DNA from: Priestia megaterium
Lineage (GTDB): Bacteria; Bacillota; Bacilli; Bacillales; Bacillaceae_H
Reading direction: 5' to 3'
Assembly (NCBI RefSeq): GCF_023824195.1
Contig: NZ_CP085442.1
Span: 4,006,001-4,070,000, forward strand
Length of the DNA stretch: 64,000 bases
In this document: one piece after another, positions 46,855-57,175 of the stretch
How the letters are laid out: each line of letters starts with the position of its first letter
Position numbering within the stretch: position 1 is the first letter of the stretch
Program-made: the position numbers and the translations under genes
Notes under the pieces: generated by a model
What the model saw: the letters and a program-made list of their open reading frames with translations, nothing else
What the model was told of the DNA's origin: nothing
Database searches by the model: none

Positions 46855-48380
46855 GCTGTTCCACCCGCTTTCTCACGCGTACCGCCTGCCATTAATAAGC
46901 CTAACTCTTGTTCATTCGTTTCTTTTGGATCTACAATGTCGACTATTTTCCCTTCATAAATAACCGCAATGCAATCGCTTAGATTTATCACTTCATCTAG
47001 TTCTAGCGAAACGAGCAGCACTGCTCGTCCTTTATCTCGTTCTTCAATCAGCTTTTTATGAATAAATTCAATGGCCCCTACATCCAGCCCCCTCGTTGGC
47101 TGAGCTGCAATTAATAGTTCCGGACTGCGGTCTACTTCACGGGCAATAATGGCTTTTTGCTGATTTCCGCCCGATAGCGATCGCGCTTGTGTATATTCAC
47201 TAGGCGTTCGCACATCATATTCTGCAATTAACTCTTTTGCCTTTTTATACATCTCTTTATAATTCAAAATACCTGATTTAGACATCGGCTTTTGATAATA
47301 CGTTTGAAGGCCAATATTTTCACCTATTGTATAATCTAATACCAGTCCGTGCTTATGACGATCCTGCGGAATATGTCCTATTCCTGACTCCATAATTTTA
47401 CGAGTGGATAACGTAGACAATTCTTGATTTTTTAATGTGACCGAGCCTGACTTTATTTTTCTTAGACCCGTAATTGCCTCAATCAGCTCTGTTTGCCCAT
47501 TCCCATCTACACCCGCGATGCCTACAATTTCGCCTGCCCGAACGCTTAGATCAAGTGAACTTACAGCCTCTACTCCTCGGCTGTCTTCTACTACTAATTC
47601 TTTTATTGTTAACACAGCTTCTTTTGGAGTCGCTGTTTTCTTTTCAGTTTTAAAATGTACTTCTCTTCCTACCATTAAAGCAGCAAGTTCATCAGGGGTG
47701 GTCTCTTGCACATTTACCGTGCCAACCCCGACGCCTTTTCGGATAATTGTACAGCGATCACACACTGACATAATTTCTTTTAATTTATGTGTAATTAAAA
47801 TAATTGACTTTCCTTCTTTAATTAACTTTTTCATAATTTGAATTAATTCCGTAATTTCCTGAGGTGTTAAGGCGGCAGTAGGTTCATCAAAAATAAGAAT
47901 GTCCGCTCCTCTGTAAAGCGTCTTTAAAATTTCCACTCGCTGCTGCATGCCGACTGAAATATCTTGAATCTTTGCATATGGATCTACCGATAATCCATAT
48001 TGATTTGAAAGCTCTTGAATATCTTGAGCTGCTTTTTTAATATTAATTTTTCCCGTTCGTGTCGGTTCGTTTCCAAGAATAATATTTTCTGTTACTGTAA
48101 AGTTTTGAACGAGCATAAAATGCTGATGAACCATACCAATTCCTAAGTCATTCGCCACGTTAGGATCCGTGATTTTCACTTCTTGGCCGTTTACACGAAT
48201 CTGCCCTTTTTCAGGCTGATAAAGTCCAAATAAAACGTTCATCAGCGTTGATTTACCCGCACCATTTTCTCCTAACAAAGCATGTATTTCTCCCTTTTTC
48301 ACTTGGAGTGTAATATTGTCATTAGCAACAATACCGGGAAACTCTTTGCGAATATCTAGCATTTCAATAACATATTCCAC
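46851..48380 (-). CDS. nupO: Nucleoside ABC transporter ATPase with two ABC domains, NupO-like
   Basis: This 509-residue protein is a tandem ABC ATPase of the sugar/nucleoside type. Domain 1 has Walker A GENGAGKST, signature ISVGMQQRVEIL and Walker B LIFDEPTAAL. Domain 2 has a changed Walker A-like GVDGNGQTE and the signature SLSGGNQQKAIIAR, so only the first site looks fully canonical, the usual pattern in this family. The start is GTG 48380 behind GGGAGTGA; it matches MEYVIEML of the B. subtilis homologue as I recall it. Confidence 0.88.
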   Translation of the reverse strand: MEYVIEMLDIRKEFPGIVANDNITLQVKKGEIHALLGENGAGKSTLMNVLFGLYQPEKGQIRVNGQEVKITDPNVANDLGIGMVHQHFMLVQNFTVTENIILGNEPTRTGKINIKKAAQDIQELSNQYGLSVDPYAKIQDISVGMQQRVEILKTLYRGADILIFDEPTAALTPQEITELIQIMKKLIKEGKSIILITHKLKEIMSVCDRCTIIRKGVGVGTVNVQETTPDELAALMVGREVHFKTEKKTATPKEAVLTIKELVVEDSRGVEAVSSLDLSVRAGEIVGIAGVDGNGQTELIEAITGLRKIKSGSVTLKNQELSTLSTRKIMESGIGHIPQDRHKHGLVLDYTIGENIGLQTYYQKPMSKSGILNYKEMYKKAKELIAEYDVRTPSEYTQARSLSGGNQQKAIIAREVDRSPELLIAAQPTRGLDVGAIEFIHKKLIEERDKGRAVLLVSLELDEVINLSDCIAVIYEGKIVDIVDPKETNEQELGLLMAGGTREKAGGTA

Positions 48381-48436
48381 TGCTTTCACTCCCTATTTCT
48401 GCGTGCTACAGAATTCTGTCTTCCGTTTTTTGGCTA

Positions 48437-48466
48437 TGAAAAAGGCTAGTTTTCACTAGCCTTTTA
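48437..48466 (-). terminator. Attenuating hairpin after the BMP lipoprotein gene
   Basis: AAAAGGCTAG and CTAGCCTTTT form a 10-bp stem. It lies inside the operon, before the ATPase gene, and would let the binding protein be made in excess. Confidence 0.75.
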
Positions 48467-48499
48467 TACTCATATAATCATTGCTTAACAGACGTCAGC

Positions 48500-49588
48500 T
48501 TATTTTTTAAGCGTTTTTTCAAACTCTTTAAATTCTTTATCCGTTTGAGGCACTGTAATGTCACCGTTTAGAATTTTTTGCTTATACTCATCAACTGCTT
48601 TTAACGCATCTTTGCTTACATTATCTTGTGATGGAGCAATTCCTACTCCGTCTTCTTTTAAGCCAAACACAACTTCTTTACCACCTGGGAATTTGTCGTT
48701 CATTGCTTTTTTGGCAACATCTTCTACAGCCAAGTCAACGCGTTTAACCATCGAAGTTAACGTTACGTTTTCAGGCATACCTTCTTCATGCTGATCGCGG
48801 TCGACTCCAATTACCCAAACCTTTTTGTCCTTACCGCCTTTTGAACGGTTTTTAGCTTCTGTAAATACGCCGTTTCCAGTGCCGCCAGCCGCTTGATAAA
48901 TAATATCAGCGCCTTTGCTGTAAATGGTAGAAGCAATAGCTGAACCTTTTTCTGGAGAGTTAAAACTTTCTGCATATTGAGAGATAACTTCAGCATCTGG
49001 GTTTACAGATTTAACACCTGCTTTAAATCCATTTTCAAACTTCTTGATTAATGGAGATTCAACACCTCCGATAAAGCCGATTTTGTTCGTTTTCGTTTGT
49101 TTAGCTGCCACTACACCTACTAAGAAAGAGCCTTGCTCTTCTTTAAATAGAATGCTTGCCACGTTATCTAAGTTCTCTGACTTTAGCGTATCGTCTACTA
49201 ATGCAAAGTTAGCATCTGGATACTGCTTTGCTGCTTTTTTAATATCTTCTTTTAACAAAAAGCCGATTCCATACGTCAAGTTATAGCCACTCTCAGCAAA
49301 TTTAGAAAGGTTGCTCTCGTATTCAGATGCTTTTGTAGACTGCAAATATTTATATCCAGTCCCTTCATCAAGTCCGTTGCCTTTCCCAAACTTTGTAAGA
49401 CCTTCCCAAGCAGATTGGTTAAACGATTTGTCATCTACCCCGCCCGTATCTGTTACCATTCCCACTTTAAAATCCGCCGCTTTTTTATCTCCGCCGCTCT
49501 TACCTGCGTCGTCTGAGCCACACGCGCTTAAAAGTGTTCCTGCCGCTAATACTAGTGATAATGCAAGTCCCGTTTTACGTTTTAACAT
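48500..49588 (-). CDS. nupN: BMP-family nucleoside-binding lipoprotein, NupN-like
   Basis: This 362-residue lipoprotein has a signal peptide with lipobox LLSAC, giving lipidated Cys23. It belongs to the basic membrane protein (BMP) family of purine-nucleoside binding proteins (VGMVTDTGGVDDKSFNQSAWEGL, NKIGFIGGVESP, YQAAGGTGNGVF). It should capture nucleosides for the NupOPQ-like transporter. The RBS is a G-rich GGGGGTT. A CodY-box match lies upstream. Confidence 0.88.
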   Translation of the reverse strand: MLKRKTGLALSLVLAAGTLLSACGSDDAGKSGGDKKAADFKVGMVTDTGGVDDKSFNQSAWEGLTKFGKGNGLDEGTGYKYLQSTKASEYESNLSKFAESGYNLTYGIGFLLKEDIKKAAKQYPDANFALVDDTLKSENLDNVASILFKEEQGSFLVGVVAAKQTKTNKIGFIGGVESPLIKKFENGFKAGVKSVNPDAEVISQYAESFNSPEKGSAIASTIYSKGADIIYQAAGGTGNGVFTEAKNRSKGGKDKKVWVIGVDRDQHEEGMPENVTLTSMVKRVDLAVEDVAKKAMNDKFPGGKEVVFGLKEDGVGIAPSQDNVSKDALKAVDEYKQKILNGDITVPQTDKEFKEFEKTLKK

Positions 49589-49693
49589 GTTTTAACCCCC
49601 TGAATAGTTTTAAAAGTATAAAGCCAATTTTCTATTTCGTCCTTGTGACCTACAGTTGACACCTCCTTAAAAGGACAATGTTGAATAGTTGTA

Positions 49694-49708
49694 AATTTTC
49701 TGACATTT
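49694..49708. promoter_or_regulatory. CodY-box match upstream of nupN
   Basis: AATTTTCTGACATTT agrees with AATTTTCWGAAAATT at 13 of 15 positions. It lies 106 bases before the BMP gene, just after the GntR stop. B. subtilis nupN is reported to be CodY-controlled. Confidence 0.5.
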
Positions 49709-49721
49709 AACCATAAAAAAA

Positions 49722-50447
49722 CTAGACGCGTTTACGCAGTACTTGGAAACTAAATTGATCTGCTTTAAAATAATTGATGGAATATAAAATGGGTTCATCA
49801 TACTGGTCATAATGCATTTGTTTCAGCACAAGCAAAGCGGTTTCTGGCTCGCATTGTAAAATAGGAGAAACTTTTTCATGATAGCCTAGAGGCTCAATGT
49901 TTGCCACGGCGTATGAAATGTGCTTTCCTGCTTGTTTTTCAAGAATTTCTAGCAAAGACTCTTGTTTATATTCGAAATTTTCAGGCAATATTTTTTGAGG
50001 AACCTTGTCCATGCAATATACAACCGGCTCTCCGTTTGCCGTTCTCACCCGTTCAACAAATAAAATCTGTTCGTCTTCGCCGCAAGCAAAACGTGTTAAA
50101 TCATTTTCAGACAACTCTTGTATTTGAGAAGATAAGAAGATTGTTCCGGCCTTCATACCGGCTTGTTCAATCATATGTGTTATACTATTTAATTGCTCAA
50201 TCCCTGACAAAAAAGCAGGCTTCGTGTTGACAAATGTTCCCACGCCGTGTCTGCGAACAATAATATTCTCTTCTTCTAATATGCGAAGTGCCTCACGTAG
50301 CGTTGCGCGGCTAACCCCTAGCTGCTTTGATAAATCAAACTCTGAAGGGAGTCTTTCCTTTTCTTTAAAAATTCCTTTTTCTATATTTTGTTTAATTTTA
50401 TCAATCACTTGTAAATACAAGTGCCGATTATCCGCACGTATAGACAT
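49722..50447 (-). CDS. ymfC: GntR-family regulator with UTRA domain (YmfC)
   Basis: This 241-residue HutC-type regulator has an N-terminal winged helix ([42 protein letters not shown], about residues 30-72) and a UTRA effector domain (about 90-235). It probably responds to a nucleoside or sugar-like ligand and controls the following transporter genes, though this is inferred from position only. The ATG at 50447 follows GGAGGAAGA. A perfect palindrome upstream (50472-50487) is a likely autoregulatory operator. Confidence 0.88.
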   Translation of the reverse strand: MSIRADNRHLYLQVIDKIKQNIEKGIFKEKERLPSEFDLSKQLGVSRATLREALRILEEENIIVRRHGVGTFVNTKPAFLSGIEQLNSITHMIEQAGMKAGTIFLSSQIQELSENDLTRFACGEDEQILFVERVRTANGEPVVYCMDKVPQKILPENFEYKQESLLEILEKQAGKHISYAVANIEPLGYHEKVSPILQCEPETALLVLKQMHYDQYDEPILYSINYFKADQFSFQVLRKRV

Positions 50448-50471
50448 CACTCTTCCTCCATATTAAAAAGT

Positions 50472-50487
50472 CATCAGACCTCTGATG
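50472..50487. promoter_or_regulatory. Palindromic operator candidate before ymfC
   Basis: CATCAGACCTCTGATG is a perfect palindrome with 7-base arms and a 2-base centre, 25 bases upstream of the start codon. This is a typical size for a GntR/HutC operator. Confidence 0.45.
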
Positions 50488-50755
50488 TTCGACTACTTAA
50501 TCGAAAATAATATATCATTTTTCGACAGATAAATAAATAGGCTATATTAATTTTTTATTAAAATTTTTAATATTTTTTTAAAAAAATGAATTTTTGTTAT
50601 TTTTTAATGTCAGCATACCTAACAACCTGCTTTTCTTCTAATATTAGATAAAAACCAAACATTTTAGTCATTAAATTTTTTAATATTCGTTTTTATTTCA
50701 TTTATTTAGCATGACATATTTTTGTATGATACTATTCTTCCTCTCTTTCGTTTCA

Positions 50756-50795
50756 TAAAAAAGATGACTTGCACATATGCAAGTCATCTTTTTTA
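50756..50795 (-). terminator. spoIIIE terminator
   Basis: AAAAAAGATGACTTGCA and TGCAAGTCATCTTTTTT form a 17-bp stem. Confidence 0.92.
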
Positions 50796-50804
50796 TGAAA
50801 ATTA

Positions 50805-53162
50805 TTAAGATCCAACATCCTCATTTTGCTGAGAAATCAGCACGGAACGCGGCTTACTTCCTTCATAAGGTCCCACCACTCCACGCTCTTCCATGGCATC
50901 AATTAAGCGTGCAGCCCGGTTATAGCCAATTCGAAAGCGTCGCTGGAGCATGGAAACAGAAGCTGTTTGCATTTCTGCTACAAGCTGAACCGCTTCGTCA
51001 TATAGCTCATCTGTAAAATCATCGACTTGTTCAGGAGCATCGGTTGGAATCATTTCTTCTTGATACTGTGCTTTTTGCTGTGCAATTACAAAATCAACAA
51101 TCTCTTCTACTTCTTCATCTGATAAAAAGGCACCTTGCACACGCACAGGTTTTGAAGCTCCAACAGGCATGAACAGCATATCTCCTCTTCCTAGAAGCTT
51201 CTCAGCTCCTCCCATATCTAAGATCGTACGAGAGTCAGTTTGTGAAGATACACTAAAAGCGATTCGGGAAGGAATGTTTGCTTTAATAACCCCAGTAATA
51301 ACATCTACTGATGGTCGCTGTGTAGCAATAATCAAATGAATGCCGGCAGCACGAGCCATTTGAGCAAGACGTGTGATCGAATCTTCGACGTCAGATGAAG
51401 CAACCATCATCAAGTCAGCCAACTCATCGACAATTACCACAATATAAGGAAGAGTCGGCTGTTTTGCATCGGCGTCTCCATCATCATTCATACGTTTTAC
51501 TAAATCGTTATATCCTTCAATGTTTCTCGTTCCGCTGTGTGAAAATAGCTCATAACGTCGCTCCATTTCACTTACAACTTTCTTTAAGGCTTGAGAAGCT
51601 TTTTTCGGATCTGTTACGACAGGAGCCAATAAATGCGGAATACCATTGTACATATTCAGCTCAACCATTTTAGGGTCAATCATCATTAATTTTACTTCAT
51701 GAGGCTTTGTTCTCATTAAAATACTAATAATAATACCGTTGATACACACACTTTTTCCGCTTCCTGTTGCCCCTGCTACAAGCATATGAGGCATTTTATT
51801 AAGCTCTGCTAGCACAGCTTCGCCTGAAATATCTCTTCCTAAACCAACTAATAGCTTTTTATCCGGTCGGTTATTTTCAGTTGCTTCAAGTACTTCTCTA
51901 AGTGAAACCATCGCTACTTCTTCGTTCGGCACTTCAATTCCTACCGCTGATTTCCCGGGAATTGGAGCTTCAATCCGAATATCTTTGGCAGCTAATGCAA
52001 GTGCTAGGTCATCACTTAAATTGACAATCTTACTTACTTTTACTCCTACATCAGGATATACTTCATATTTTGTAACAGCTGGTCCAAGGTGAACTTTTGC
52101 CACTTTTGCTTTTACGCCGAAACTTTGAAACGTTTTTTCAAGTTTTTCGGCATTTTTATAAATGTTTTTATGCTCTTTTGCCTGGTTGCTTTTCTTTGGC
52201 ATCGTTAATAGCTTGATAGGAGGAAGCTCATACTCTTTATTTTCCGTTTCAGTAAATGTAATCATAGGAGCTTTTTCTTCTTCCTGTTCCTTTTGCGGCC
52301 TTGGCTGTTGCGGTGCAGCAGCTACAGGCTTCGATTCCATAACCGGCGGCACCGGAGATTCAGGAGCAGCAGGAGATTGACTAGACTCTTCCTCTCCGTA
52401 GTCAAAGTGTTCAATAATTGGCGGCGAAGGTGCTTCTACTTCTATTTTCATGCTTTCTTCGGGTTCTTGAACAGCTTTTTCTTGGCGTCTCTTTTTTGTT
52501 GTTTTAGGAGCTTTTTTCTTCTTATGTTTCCACGTCTGAATATCTTGCCAGCCTTCTTTTAACTCCGTTGTTAAAAAATTCACTAGAGGCGACAGAAGTT
52601 TTAATACCGTTTCGTGAAGCGAACGTCCGGTGATAAGCAGTACCCCAATCACAATAAGCAAGGCAGCGATAAGTTCTGTTCCTAAGCTATCAAACAGATA
52701 GTAGAACATGGCAAACATAATAGCACCAATCATCCCTCCGCCTAAATCACTGTGATTCGATTGGCCCGTCGCTTCGAGCATATACAAATCCCACGTGTTC
52801 ATAATGACAGACGGATCTGTAAACGTTCCGTTTTTTGATAAATTTTCAAATAACGTCACATGACTAAAAAGTAAAATAGATAAAATAATGAGATATGTAC
52901 CGATAAGCTGCCGCGTCACTAAAGGAGGCATTTCTCTTTTCCAAATAATATAAACAGATAAAACAACCATCCCGATTAAACACAGCATATACCATTCACC
53001 AATAAATAAGCGGACCACTAGTACAAGAGCCTGTCCTACAGCACCAAGTCCTGCCATGGCAATTAACGTTAACGCTAATAAAAATAAGCCAATAAGCTCA
53101 AAGCGTAATATGCGTTTCCATTCATCCTTTTTTATTTGACCTCTTCGTTTTTTCTTTGCCAT
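50805..53162 (-). CDS. spoIIIE: SpoIIIE/FtsK DNA translocase
   Basis: This 785-residue protein has four N-terminal membrane helices (about 20-185), a linker rich in Pro/Glu (about 215-330), and the RecA-like motor with Walker [11 protein letters not shown] and Walker [14 protein letters not shown]. The C-terminal gamma winged helix ([22 protein letters not shown]) reads orienting sequences. It pumps the chromosome into the forespore. I place the start at the ATG at 53162 (TTGGAGTGG upstream), close to the 787 residues of B. subtilis SpoIIIE. Confidence 0.97.
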   Translation of the reverse strand: MAKKKRRGQIKKDEWKRILRFELIGLFLLALTLIAMAGLGAVGQALVLVVRLFIGEWYMLCLIGMVVLSVYIIWKREMPPLVTRQLIGTYLIILSILLFSHVTLFENLSKNGTFTDPSVIMNTWDLYMLEATGQSNHSDLGGGMIGAIMFAMFYYLFDSLGTELIAALLIVIGVLLITGRSLHETVLKLLSPLVNFLTTELKEGWQDIQTWKHKKKKAPKTTKKRRQEKAVQEPEESMKIEVEAPSPPIIEHFDYGEEESSQSPAAPESPVPPVMESKPVAAAPQQPRPQKEQEEEKAPMITFTETENKEYELPPIKLLTMPKKSNQAKEHKNIYKNAEKLEKTFQSFGVKAKVAKVHLGPAVTKYEVYPDVGVKVSKIVNLSDDLALALAAKDIRIEAPIPGKSAVGIEVPNEEVAMVSLREVLEATENNRPDKKLLVGLGRDISGEAVLAELNKMPHMLVAGATGSGKSVCINGIIISILMRTKPHEVKLMMIDPKMVELNMYNGIPHLLAPVVTDPKKASQALKKVVSEMERRYELFSHSGTRNIEGYNDLVKRMNDDGDADAKQPTLPYIVVIVDELADLMMVASSDVEDSITRLAQMARAAGIHLIIATQRPSVDVITGVIKANIPSRIAFSVSSQTDSRTILDMGGAEKLLGRGDMLFMPVGASKPVRVQGAFLSDEEVEEIVDFVIAQQKAQYQEEMIPTDAPEQVDDFTDELYDEAVQLVAEMQTASVSMLQRRFRIGYNRAARLIDAMEERGVVGPYEGSKPRSVLISQQNEDVGS

Positions 53163-53223
53163 TTTTCCACTCCAATCAACGTCCAACACCCTATGTTGAT
53201 TTTGTTTCTTTTATCAGTTGAAT

Positions 53224-53250
53224 AAAAAAGCAGCCAATACAGCGGCTGCC
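53224..53250 (-). terminator. tepA-ylzJ terminator
   Basis: GCAGCC pairs with GGCTGC and is followed by a U run on the minus strand. Confidence 0.75.
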
Positions 53251-53300
53251 TTCTTCATCATATTCATTATACCATATTCACCATAATTATACTGAAATCC

Positions 53301-53510
53301 TTACGACAAAATTTGACCAGGATAATAATTTTCATTCAAATAATCTTGAGGATTCGTGCTTAAAATCCTCACAATTTGCTGTTGCTTTTGTTCATTTTCT
53401 TCAACAATAACCGGGATTCCATTATGGTTAATAAGCTTTGGCTGAGATTGTTCTTGATGATAAGACTGCTGAAAGATCAGTTCTTGCGGCATCATTGTAT
53501 ACAAAATCAT
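53301..53510 (-). CDS. ylzJ: YlzJ-like small protein
   Basis: This 69-residue, Gln-rich protein ([15 protein letters not shown]) matches the YlzJ family, which sits beside tepA in Bacillaceae. Its function is unknown. It overlaps the end of tepA by 4 bases (ATGA), so translation is coupled. Confidence 0.85.
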   Translation of the reverse strand: MILYTMMPQELIFQQSYHQEQSQPKLINHNGIPVIVEENEQKQQQIVRILSTNPQDYLNENYYPGQILS

Positions 53511-54259
53511 TGCAGCAGCTGCTCTTCATTCTGACGTCCTTGCTCAATCAGTTCATTCAATTTTTTGATCGCTTGAGCAACTCCGCCTACTTCGTTAATT
53601 AACCCGTATGAAACAGCATCTCCGCCAACTACATTTGTCCCGATATCACGCGTTAAGTTCCCTTTTGAAAACATAAGTTCTTTAAACTTTTCTTCTGAAA
53701 TATGAGAATGTTCTCTCACAAAGTTAATCACGCGCTCTTGCATTTTATCTAAGTATTCAAATGTTTGCGGTACACCAATAACAAGACCCGTTAAGCGAAT
53801 AGGATGAATGGTCATGGTCGCTGTACCGGCAATATACGAATAATCAGTTGAAACCGCAATTGGAACACCGATTGAATGTCCGCCTCCTAACACAATGGAC
53901 ACAGAAGGCTTGGATAACGAAGCAATCATTTCAGCAATTGCAAGACCCGCTTCTACATCTCCACCTACTGTATTCAAGATAATAAGCAATCCTTCAATTT
54001 TTGGATTTTGTTCGATCGCCACAATTTGCGGGATGACATGCTCATATTTTGTCGTTTTGTTTTGAGGAGGCAGCTGCATGTGCCCTTCGATTTGTCCTAC
54101 AATCGTTAAACAGTGAATATTAGAATCCTGAGGAAGCTGAGCCACGTTGGTCTGTCCTAATTGTTGAATTTTATCTAATATTCCGCCCTTGCTTTCTTCA
54201 TTTTTATTAGGCTGCTGAGGCGCTTCATCAGAATGTAATCTTTCGTTATTTTCAAACAT
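53507..54259 (-). CDS. tepA: TepA, ClpP-fold translocation-enhancing protein
   Basis: This 250-residue ClpP/crotonase-fold protein shows [35 protein letters not shown] (Ser at the ClpP-like position) and [10 protein letters not shown] (His). In B. subtilis TepA aids protein export and degradation of signal peptides and spore SASP proteins. The N-terminal 45 residues are polar and not conserved. A strong AAAGGAG RBS precedes the ATG. Confidence 0.92.
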   Translation of the reverse strand: MFENNERLHSDEAPQQPNKNEESKGGILDKIQQLGQTNVAQLPQDSNIHCLTIVGQIEGHMQLPPQNKTTKYEHVIPQIVAIEQNPKIEGLLIILNTVGGDVEAGLAIAEMIASLSKPSVSIVLGGGHSIGVPIAVSTDYSYIAGTATMTIHPIRLTGLVIGVPQTFEYLDKMQERVINFVREHSHISEEKFKELMFSKGNLTRDIGTNVVGGDAVSYGLINEVGGVAQAIKKLNELIEQGRQNEEQLLQ

Positions 54260-54335
54260 ATTCTAACTCCTTTCACTTATTGATAGTAGTAGTATGAACT
54301 TCTCATGGTTATTACATCCGCATCAGCTGCAAATA

Positions 54336-54360
54336 AAAAGCCTTCCCAGCGGGAAGGCTT
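54336..54360 (-). terminator. rnjB terminator
   Basis: AAGCCTTCCC and GGGAAGGCTT form a 10-bp stem around AGC, U run on the minus strand. Confidence 0.88.
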
Positions 54361-54364
54361 CACA

Positions 54365-56032
54365 TTAGATTTCCATGATAATCGGTAAAATCATCGGTTT
54401 ACGACGGGTTTTTTCATATAAAAATTGATTTAAACTTTCTCTCATTTTTAATTTTAATGAAGACCACTCGATTACTTTGTCTTCCATACACTTTTCTAAA
54501 ATTTGCTGAACAATCTTCGTTGCTTCTTCTAAAAGCTTTTCTGATTCTCTTACATAGACGAATCCGCGGGAGATGATTTCTGGCCCCGCTACTACTGTTT
54601 TTTGGCGTTTATTAATCGTCACTACTACCGTTAAGATTCCGTCCTGTGACAGCAGCCTGCGATCTCTCAGAACGATATTTCCAATATCACCGACGCCTAG
54701 TCCATCAATGAGCGTATTTCCCGCTTGAATAGAACCGCTAGGGTACATGCGAGCATCTTTAAATTCAACTCGCTCACCTTTTTCAAGCAAACAAATATGA
54801 TCTTCTGATAATCCTAATTGACCGGCCAGCTTTGCATAAGCTTTTTGTTTTCGATACTCTCCATTCACAGGCATGACATATTTCGGCTTTGTTAAGTTAA
54901 TCATAAATTTTAATTCTTCTTGACTGCCGTGTCCGGAAGCCTGCACTTTTTTCTGAGCAAACACTACGCTTGCTCCTAAACGAAAGATGACGTCAATTGT
55001 TTTTGAAAAGGTCGTTTCGTGCCCCGCCACAGGTGTAGCAGCCAGCAAGACCGTATCATCTTGTTTGATTTGAATAAATTTATGGGACTGTTTAGCCATT
55101 CGAGTAAGACCTAAAATCGGCTCTCCGTGATGACCTGTTGTTAAAATAACCGTTTCATGTTCTGGAAGATCTTTTAGCTTTTGTACAGGAACAATTAAAT
55201 CCTCAGGCAGCTGCAAATGTCCAAGTTTTGCTGCAATATCAATGATTTTCAGCATACTTTTTTCCATAACGATCAGGTTACGGCCGTGCTGATATGCGGC
55301 ATGAATGATTTGCTGAATACGGTGCAGATTGGAACTGTATGCAGCAACAATGATTCGACCTTTGCTTTTATAAAAAGCGTCGGTAATATTTTGTCCGATG
55401 ACGGCTTCGGAAACTGTGTAGCCTGGCTTATCCGCATTTGTACTGTCTGAAAGCAAACACAGTACGCCTTTTTCCCCAATGGCAGCCATTTTTCCGATAT
55501 CAGCGCTTTGAATGCTGACTGAATTTTGATCAAATTTAAAATCACCTGTATATACAATCGCACCTTGATTTGTTTGTAAACAAATGCCGACTGAATCTTG
55601 TATACTGTGCTGCGTTCTGAAAAATGAAATATCCACTCCATCAAACGATAAAACCGTTGACGAAGTGATAGGATGTAAAGCTTCATATTTTTTAATTCCA
55701 TACTCTTTTAACTTTTCTTTGATAAGTGCTAGCGTTAATTCTGTACCATATACAGGCACATCCAATTTTTGAAGTATAAAGGGAATAGCGCCAATTTGCT
55801 CTTCGTGTCCATGAGTAACAAATATGCCTTTTACGTTCTGCTGATTTTCTACTAAATATGTAATGTCCGGAATGACAATATCAATTCCCAACATTTCTCC
55901 TCCCGGAAACTTTGATCCTGCATCTAACACATATATGTTTTCATTGATTTCCACCACATACATGTTTTTTCCAAGCTCTCCGACTCCACCCAAGGCTGAA
56001 ATTTTAATATTTTCTGTCTTTTCTAGTACCAT
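54365..56032 (-). CDS. rnjB: Ribonuclease J2
   Basis: This 555-residue metallo-beta-lactamase/beta-CASP ribonuclease carries the first metal motif as THGHEEQIGAI. An active RNase J1 has HGHEDHIGG, so the Asp and second His are replaced by Glu and Gln. Other motifs remain (HSIQDSVGI, TGDFKFDQ, SGHGSQEE, a C-terminal domain with VVVTINKRQ). This degenerate site is typical of J2, the helper subunit of the J1-J2 complex. The RBS GGAGGAGC precedes the ATG. Confidence 0.93.
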   Translation of the reverse strand: MVLEKTENIKISALGGVGELGKNMYVVEINENIYVLDAGSKFPGGEMLGIDIVIPDITYLVENQQNVKGIFVTHGHEEQIGAIPFILQKLDVPVYGTELTLALIKEKLKEYGIKKYEALHPITSSTVLSFDGVDISFFRTQHSIQDSVGICLQTNQGAIVYTGDFKFDQNSVSIQSADIGKMAAIGEKGVLCLLSDSTNADKPGYTVSEAVIGQNITDAFYKSKGRIIVAAYSSNLHRIQQIIHAAYQHGRNLIVMEKSMLKIIDIAAKLGHLQLPEDLIVPVQKLKDLPEHETVILTTGHHGEPILGLTRMAKQSHKFIQIKQDDTVLLAATPVAGHETTFSKTIDVIFRLGASVVFAQKKVQASGHGSQEELKFMINLTKPKYVMPVNGEYRKQKAYAKLAGQLGLSEDHICLLEKGERVEFKDARMYPSGSIQAGNTLIDGLGVGDIGNIVLRDRRLLSQDGILTVVVTINKRQKTVVAGPEIISRGFVYVRESEKLLEEATKIVQQILEKCMEDKVIEWSSLKLKMRESLNQFLYEKTRRKPMILPIIMEI

Positions 56033-56154
56033 AAGCTCCTCCTACTTACTTTCACCCGTACAATTTCATTTGCTTACATTATAACTGAAGTAAGAATTGG
56101 AATACAAGAAATTTCATTCGTCTATTTCCGTCATCTGCTCTTCTATTATCTTAT

Positions 56155-56209
56155 AAAAAAAAAAACGTCCCTTCATCGACTCGTATATACGGTCAATGAA
56201 GAGACGTTT
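56155..56209 (-). terminator. dapA operon terminator
   Basis: AAACGTCTCTTCATTGACCG pairs with its near-complement at 56161-56182; a long U run is on the minus strand. Confidence 0.88.
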
Positions 56210-56227
56210 AAAAAACATACTTGTAGC

Positions 56228-57100
56228 TTATAGCGTATTTAATGTGCTGACTAACGTTTGGCGTTCTTCTTCCGTTAACGGAACTAAAGGTAATCGTACC
56301 GATCCTACGTCTAATCCTTTTAGCTGTAAAGCTGTTTTAACAGGCGTTGGACTTGGAGCCGCAAAAAGAGATTTCATAACAGGTACAATACGCTGATGAA
56401 TTTTTGCTGCTTCTTTCGGATTTCCTGACTCATACAACTTAACCATCTCTTGCATTTCATTTCCAATAACGTGAGCGGCAACAGAAATAATGCCAGTTCC
56501 TCCAATTGCTAATACCGGTAGTGTTAAGCCATCATCACCGCTGTATAAAGCAAAATCATCGCTTGTTTGTGCGATAATAGCTGTCATTGCGTCAAGGTCT
56601 CCGCTTGCATCTTTTAACGCTACAACATTCGGCAGTTCAGCTAGGCGTACAATTGTATCAACAGACATATTGATCACGGATCGCCCTGGAATATTGTATA
56701 ACATGACAGGCAGCTCTGTACTTTCAGCAATTGTTTTAAAGTGCTGATATAAGCCTTCCTGATTTGGCTTATTATAATAAGGTGCTACAATCATAATCGC
56801 ATCTACGCCGATTTCTTCTGCCTTTTTCGTTAATTCAATTGATGCATACGTATTGTTGCTTCCTGTACCTGCAACAACAGGTACACGGCCATCTACTACC
56901 TTTACTGAGTGGCGGAACAGCGCCAGCTTTTCTTCTGTTGAAAGCGTAGGAGATTCACCCGTTGTTCCTGCAATAACCAACGCATCCGAACCGTTGCTGA
57001 TTAAATAGTTAATAAGCTGCGTTGTTTTTTCAAAATCAATATTTCCTTTATGATCAAAAGGCGTTACCATCGCTGTTGCGACTTTCCCAAAATCAATCAT
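56228..57100 (-). CDS. dapA: DapA, 4-hydroxy-tetrahydrodipicolinate synthase
   Basis: This 290-residue TIM-barrel aldolase condenses pyruvate with aspartate semialdehyde. The pyruvate-binding GTTGESPTL, the catalytic Tyr (MLYNIPGRS) and the Schiff-base Lys (VALKDASGD) are intact. Its product leads to lysine, diaminopimelate and, through SpoVF, dipicolinate. The ATG at 57100 follows AAGGAGTG; the longer frame start is unlikely. It is the last gene in the spoVFA-spoVFB-asd-dapG-dapA run. Confidence 0.97.
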   Translation of the reverse strand: MIDFGKVATAMVTPFDHKGNIDFEKTTQLINYLISNGSDALVIAGTTGESPTLSTEEKLALFRHSVKVVDGRVPVVAGTGSNNTYASIELTKKAEEIGVDAIMIVAPYYNKPNQEGLYQHFKTIAESTELPVMLYNIPGRSVINMSVDTIVRLAELPNVVALKDASGDLDAMTAIIAQTSDDFALYSGDDGLTLPVLAIGGTGIISVAAHVIGNEMQEMVKLYESGNPKEAAKIHQRIVPVMKSLFAAPSPTPVKTALQLKGLDVGSVRLPLVPLTEEERQTLVSTLNTL

Positions 57101-57175
57101 GTTTTCACTCCTTGAAATTGCGTTATCCCTATTCATGTAATGAACCGTTAGCTTATAGCTAACGGAACATGTAGT

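Larger units (their letters stand above)
50448..50804. other. 357-base gene-free, AT-rich region
   Basis: It holds the ymfC operator candidate, a second inverted repeat TCGAAAA/TTTTCGA (50501-50525) that includes a Spo0A-box-like TTCGACA (50521-50527), an extremely AT-rich stretch, and the spoIIIE terminator. No gene was seen. Confidence 0.6.
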
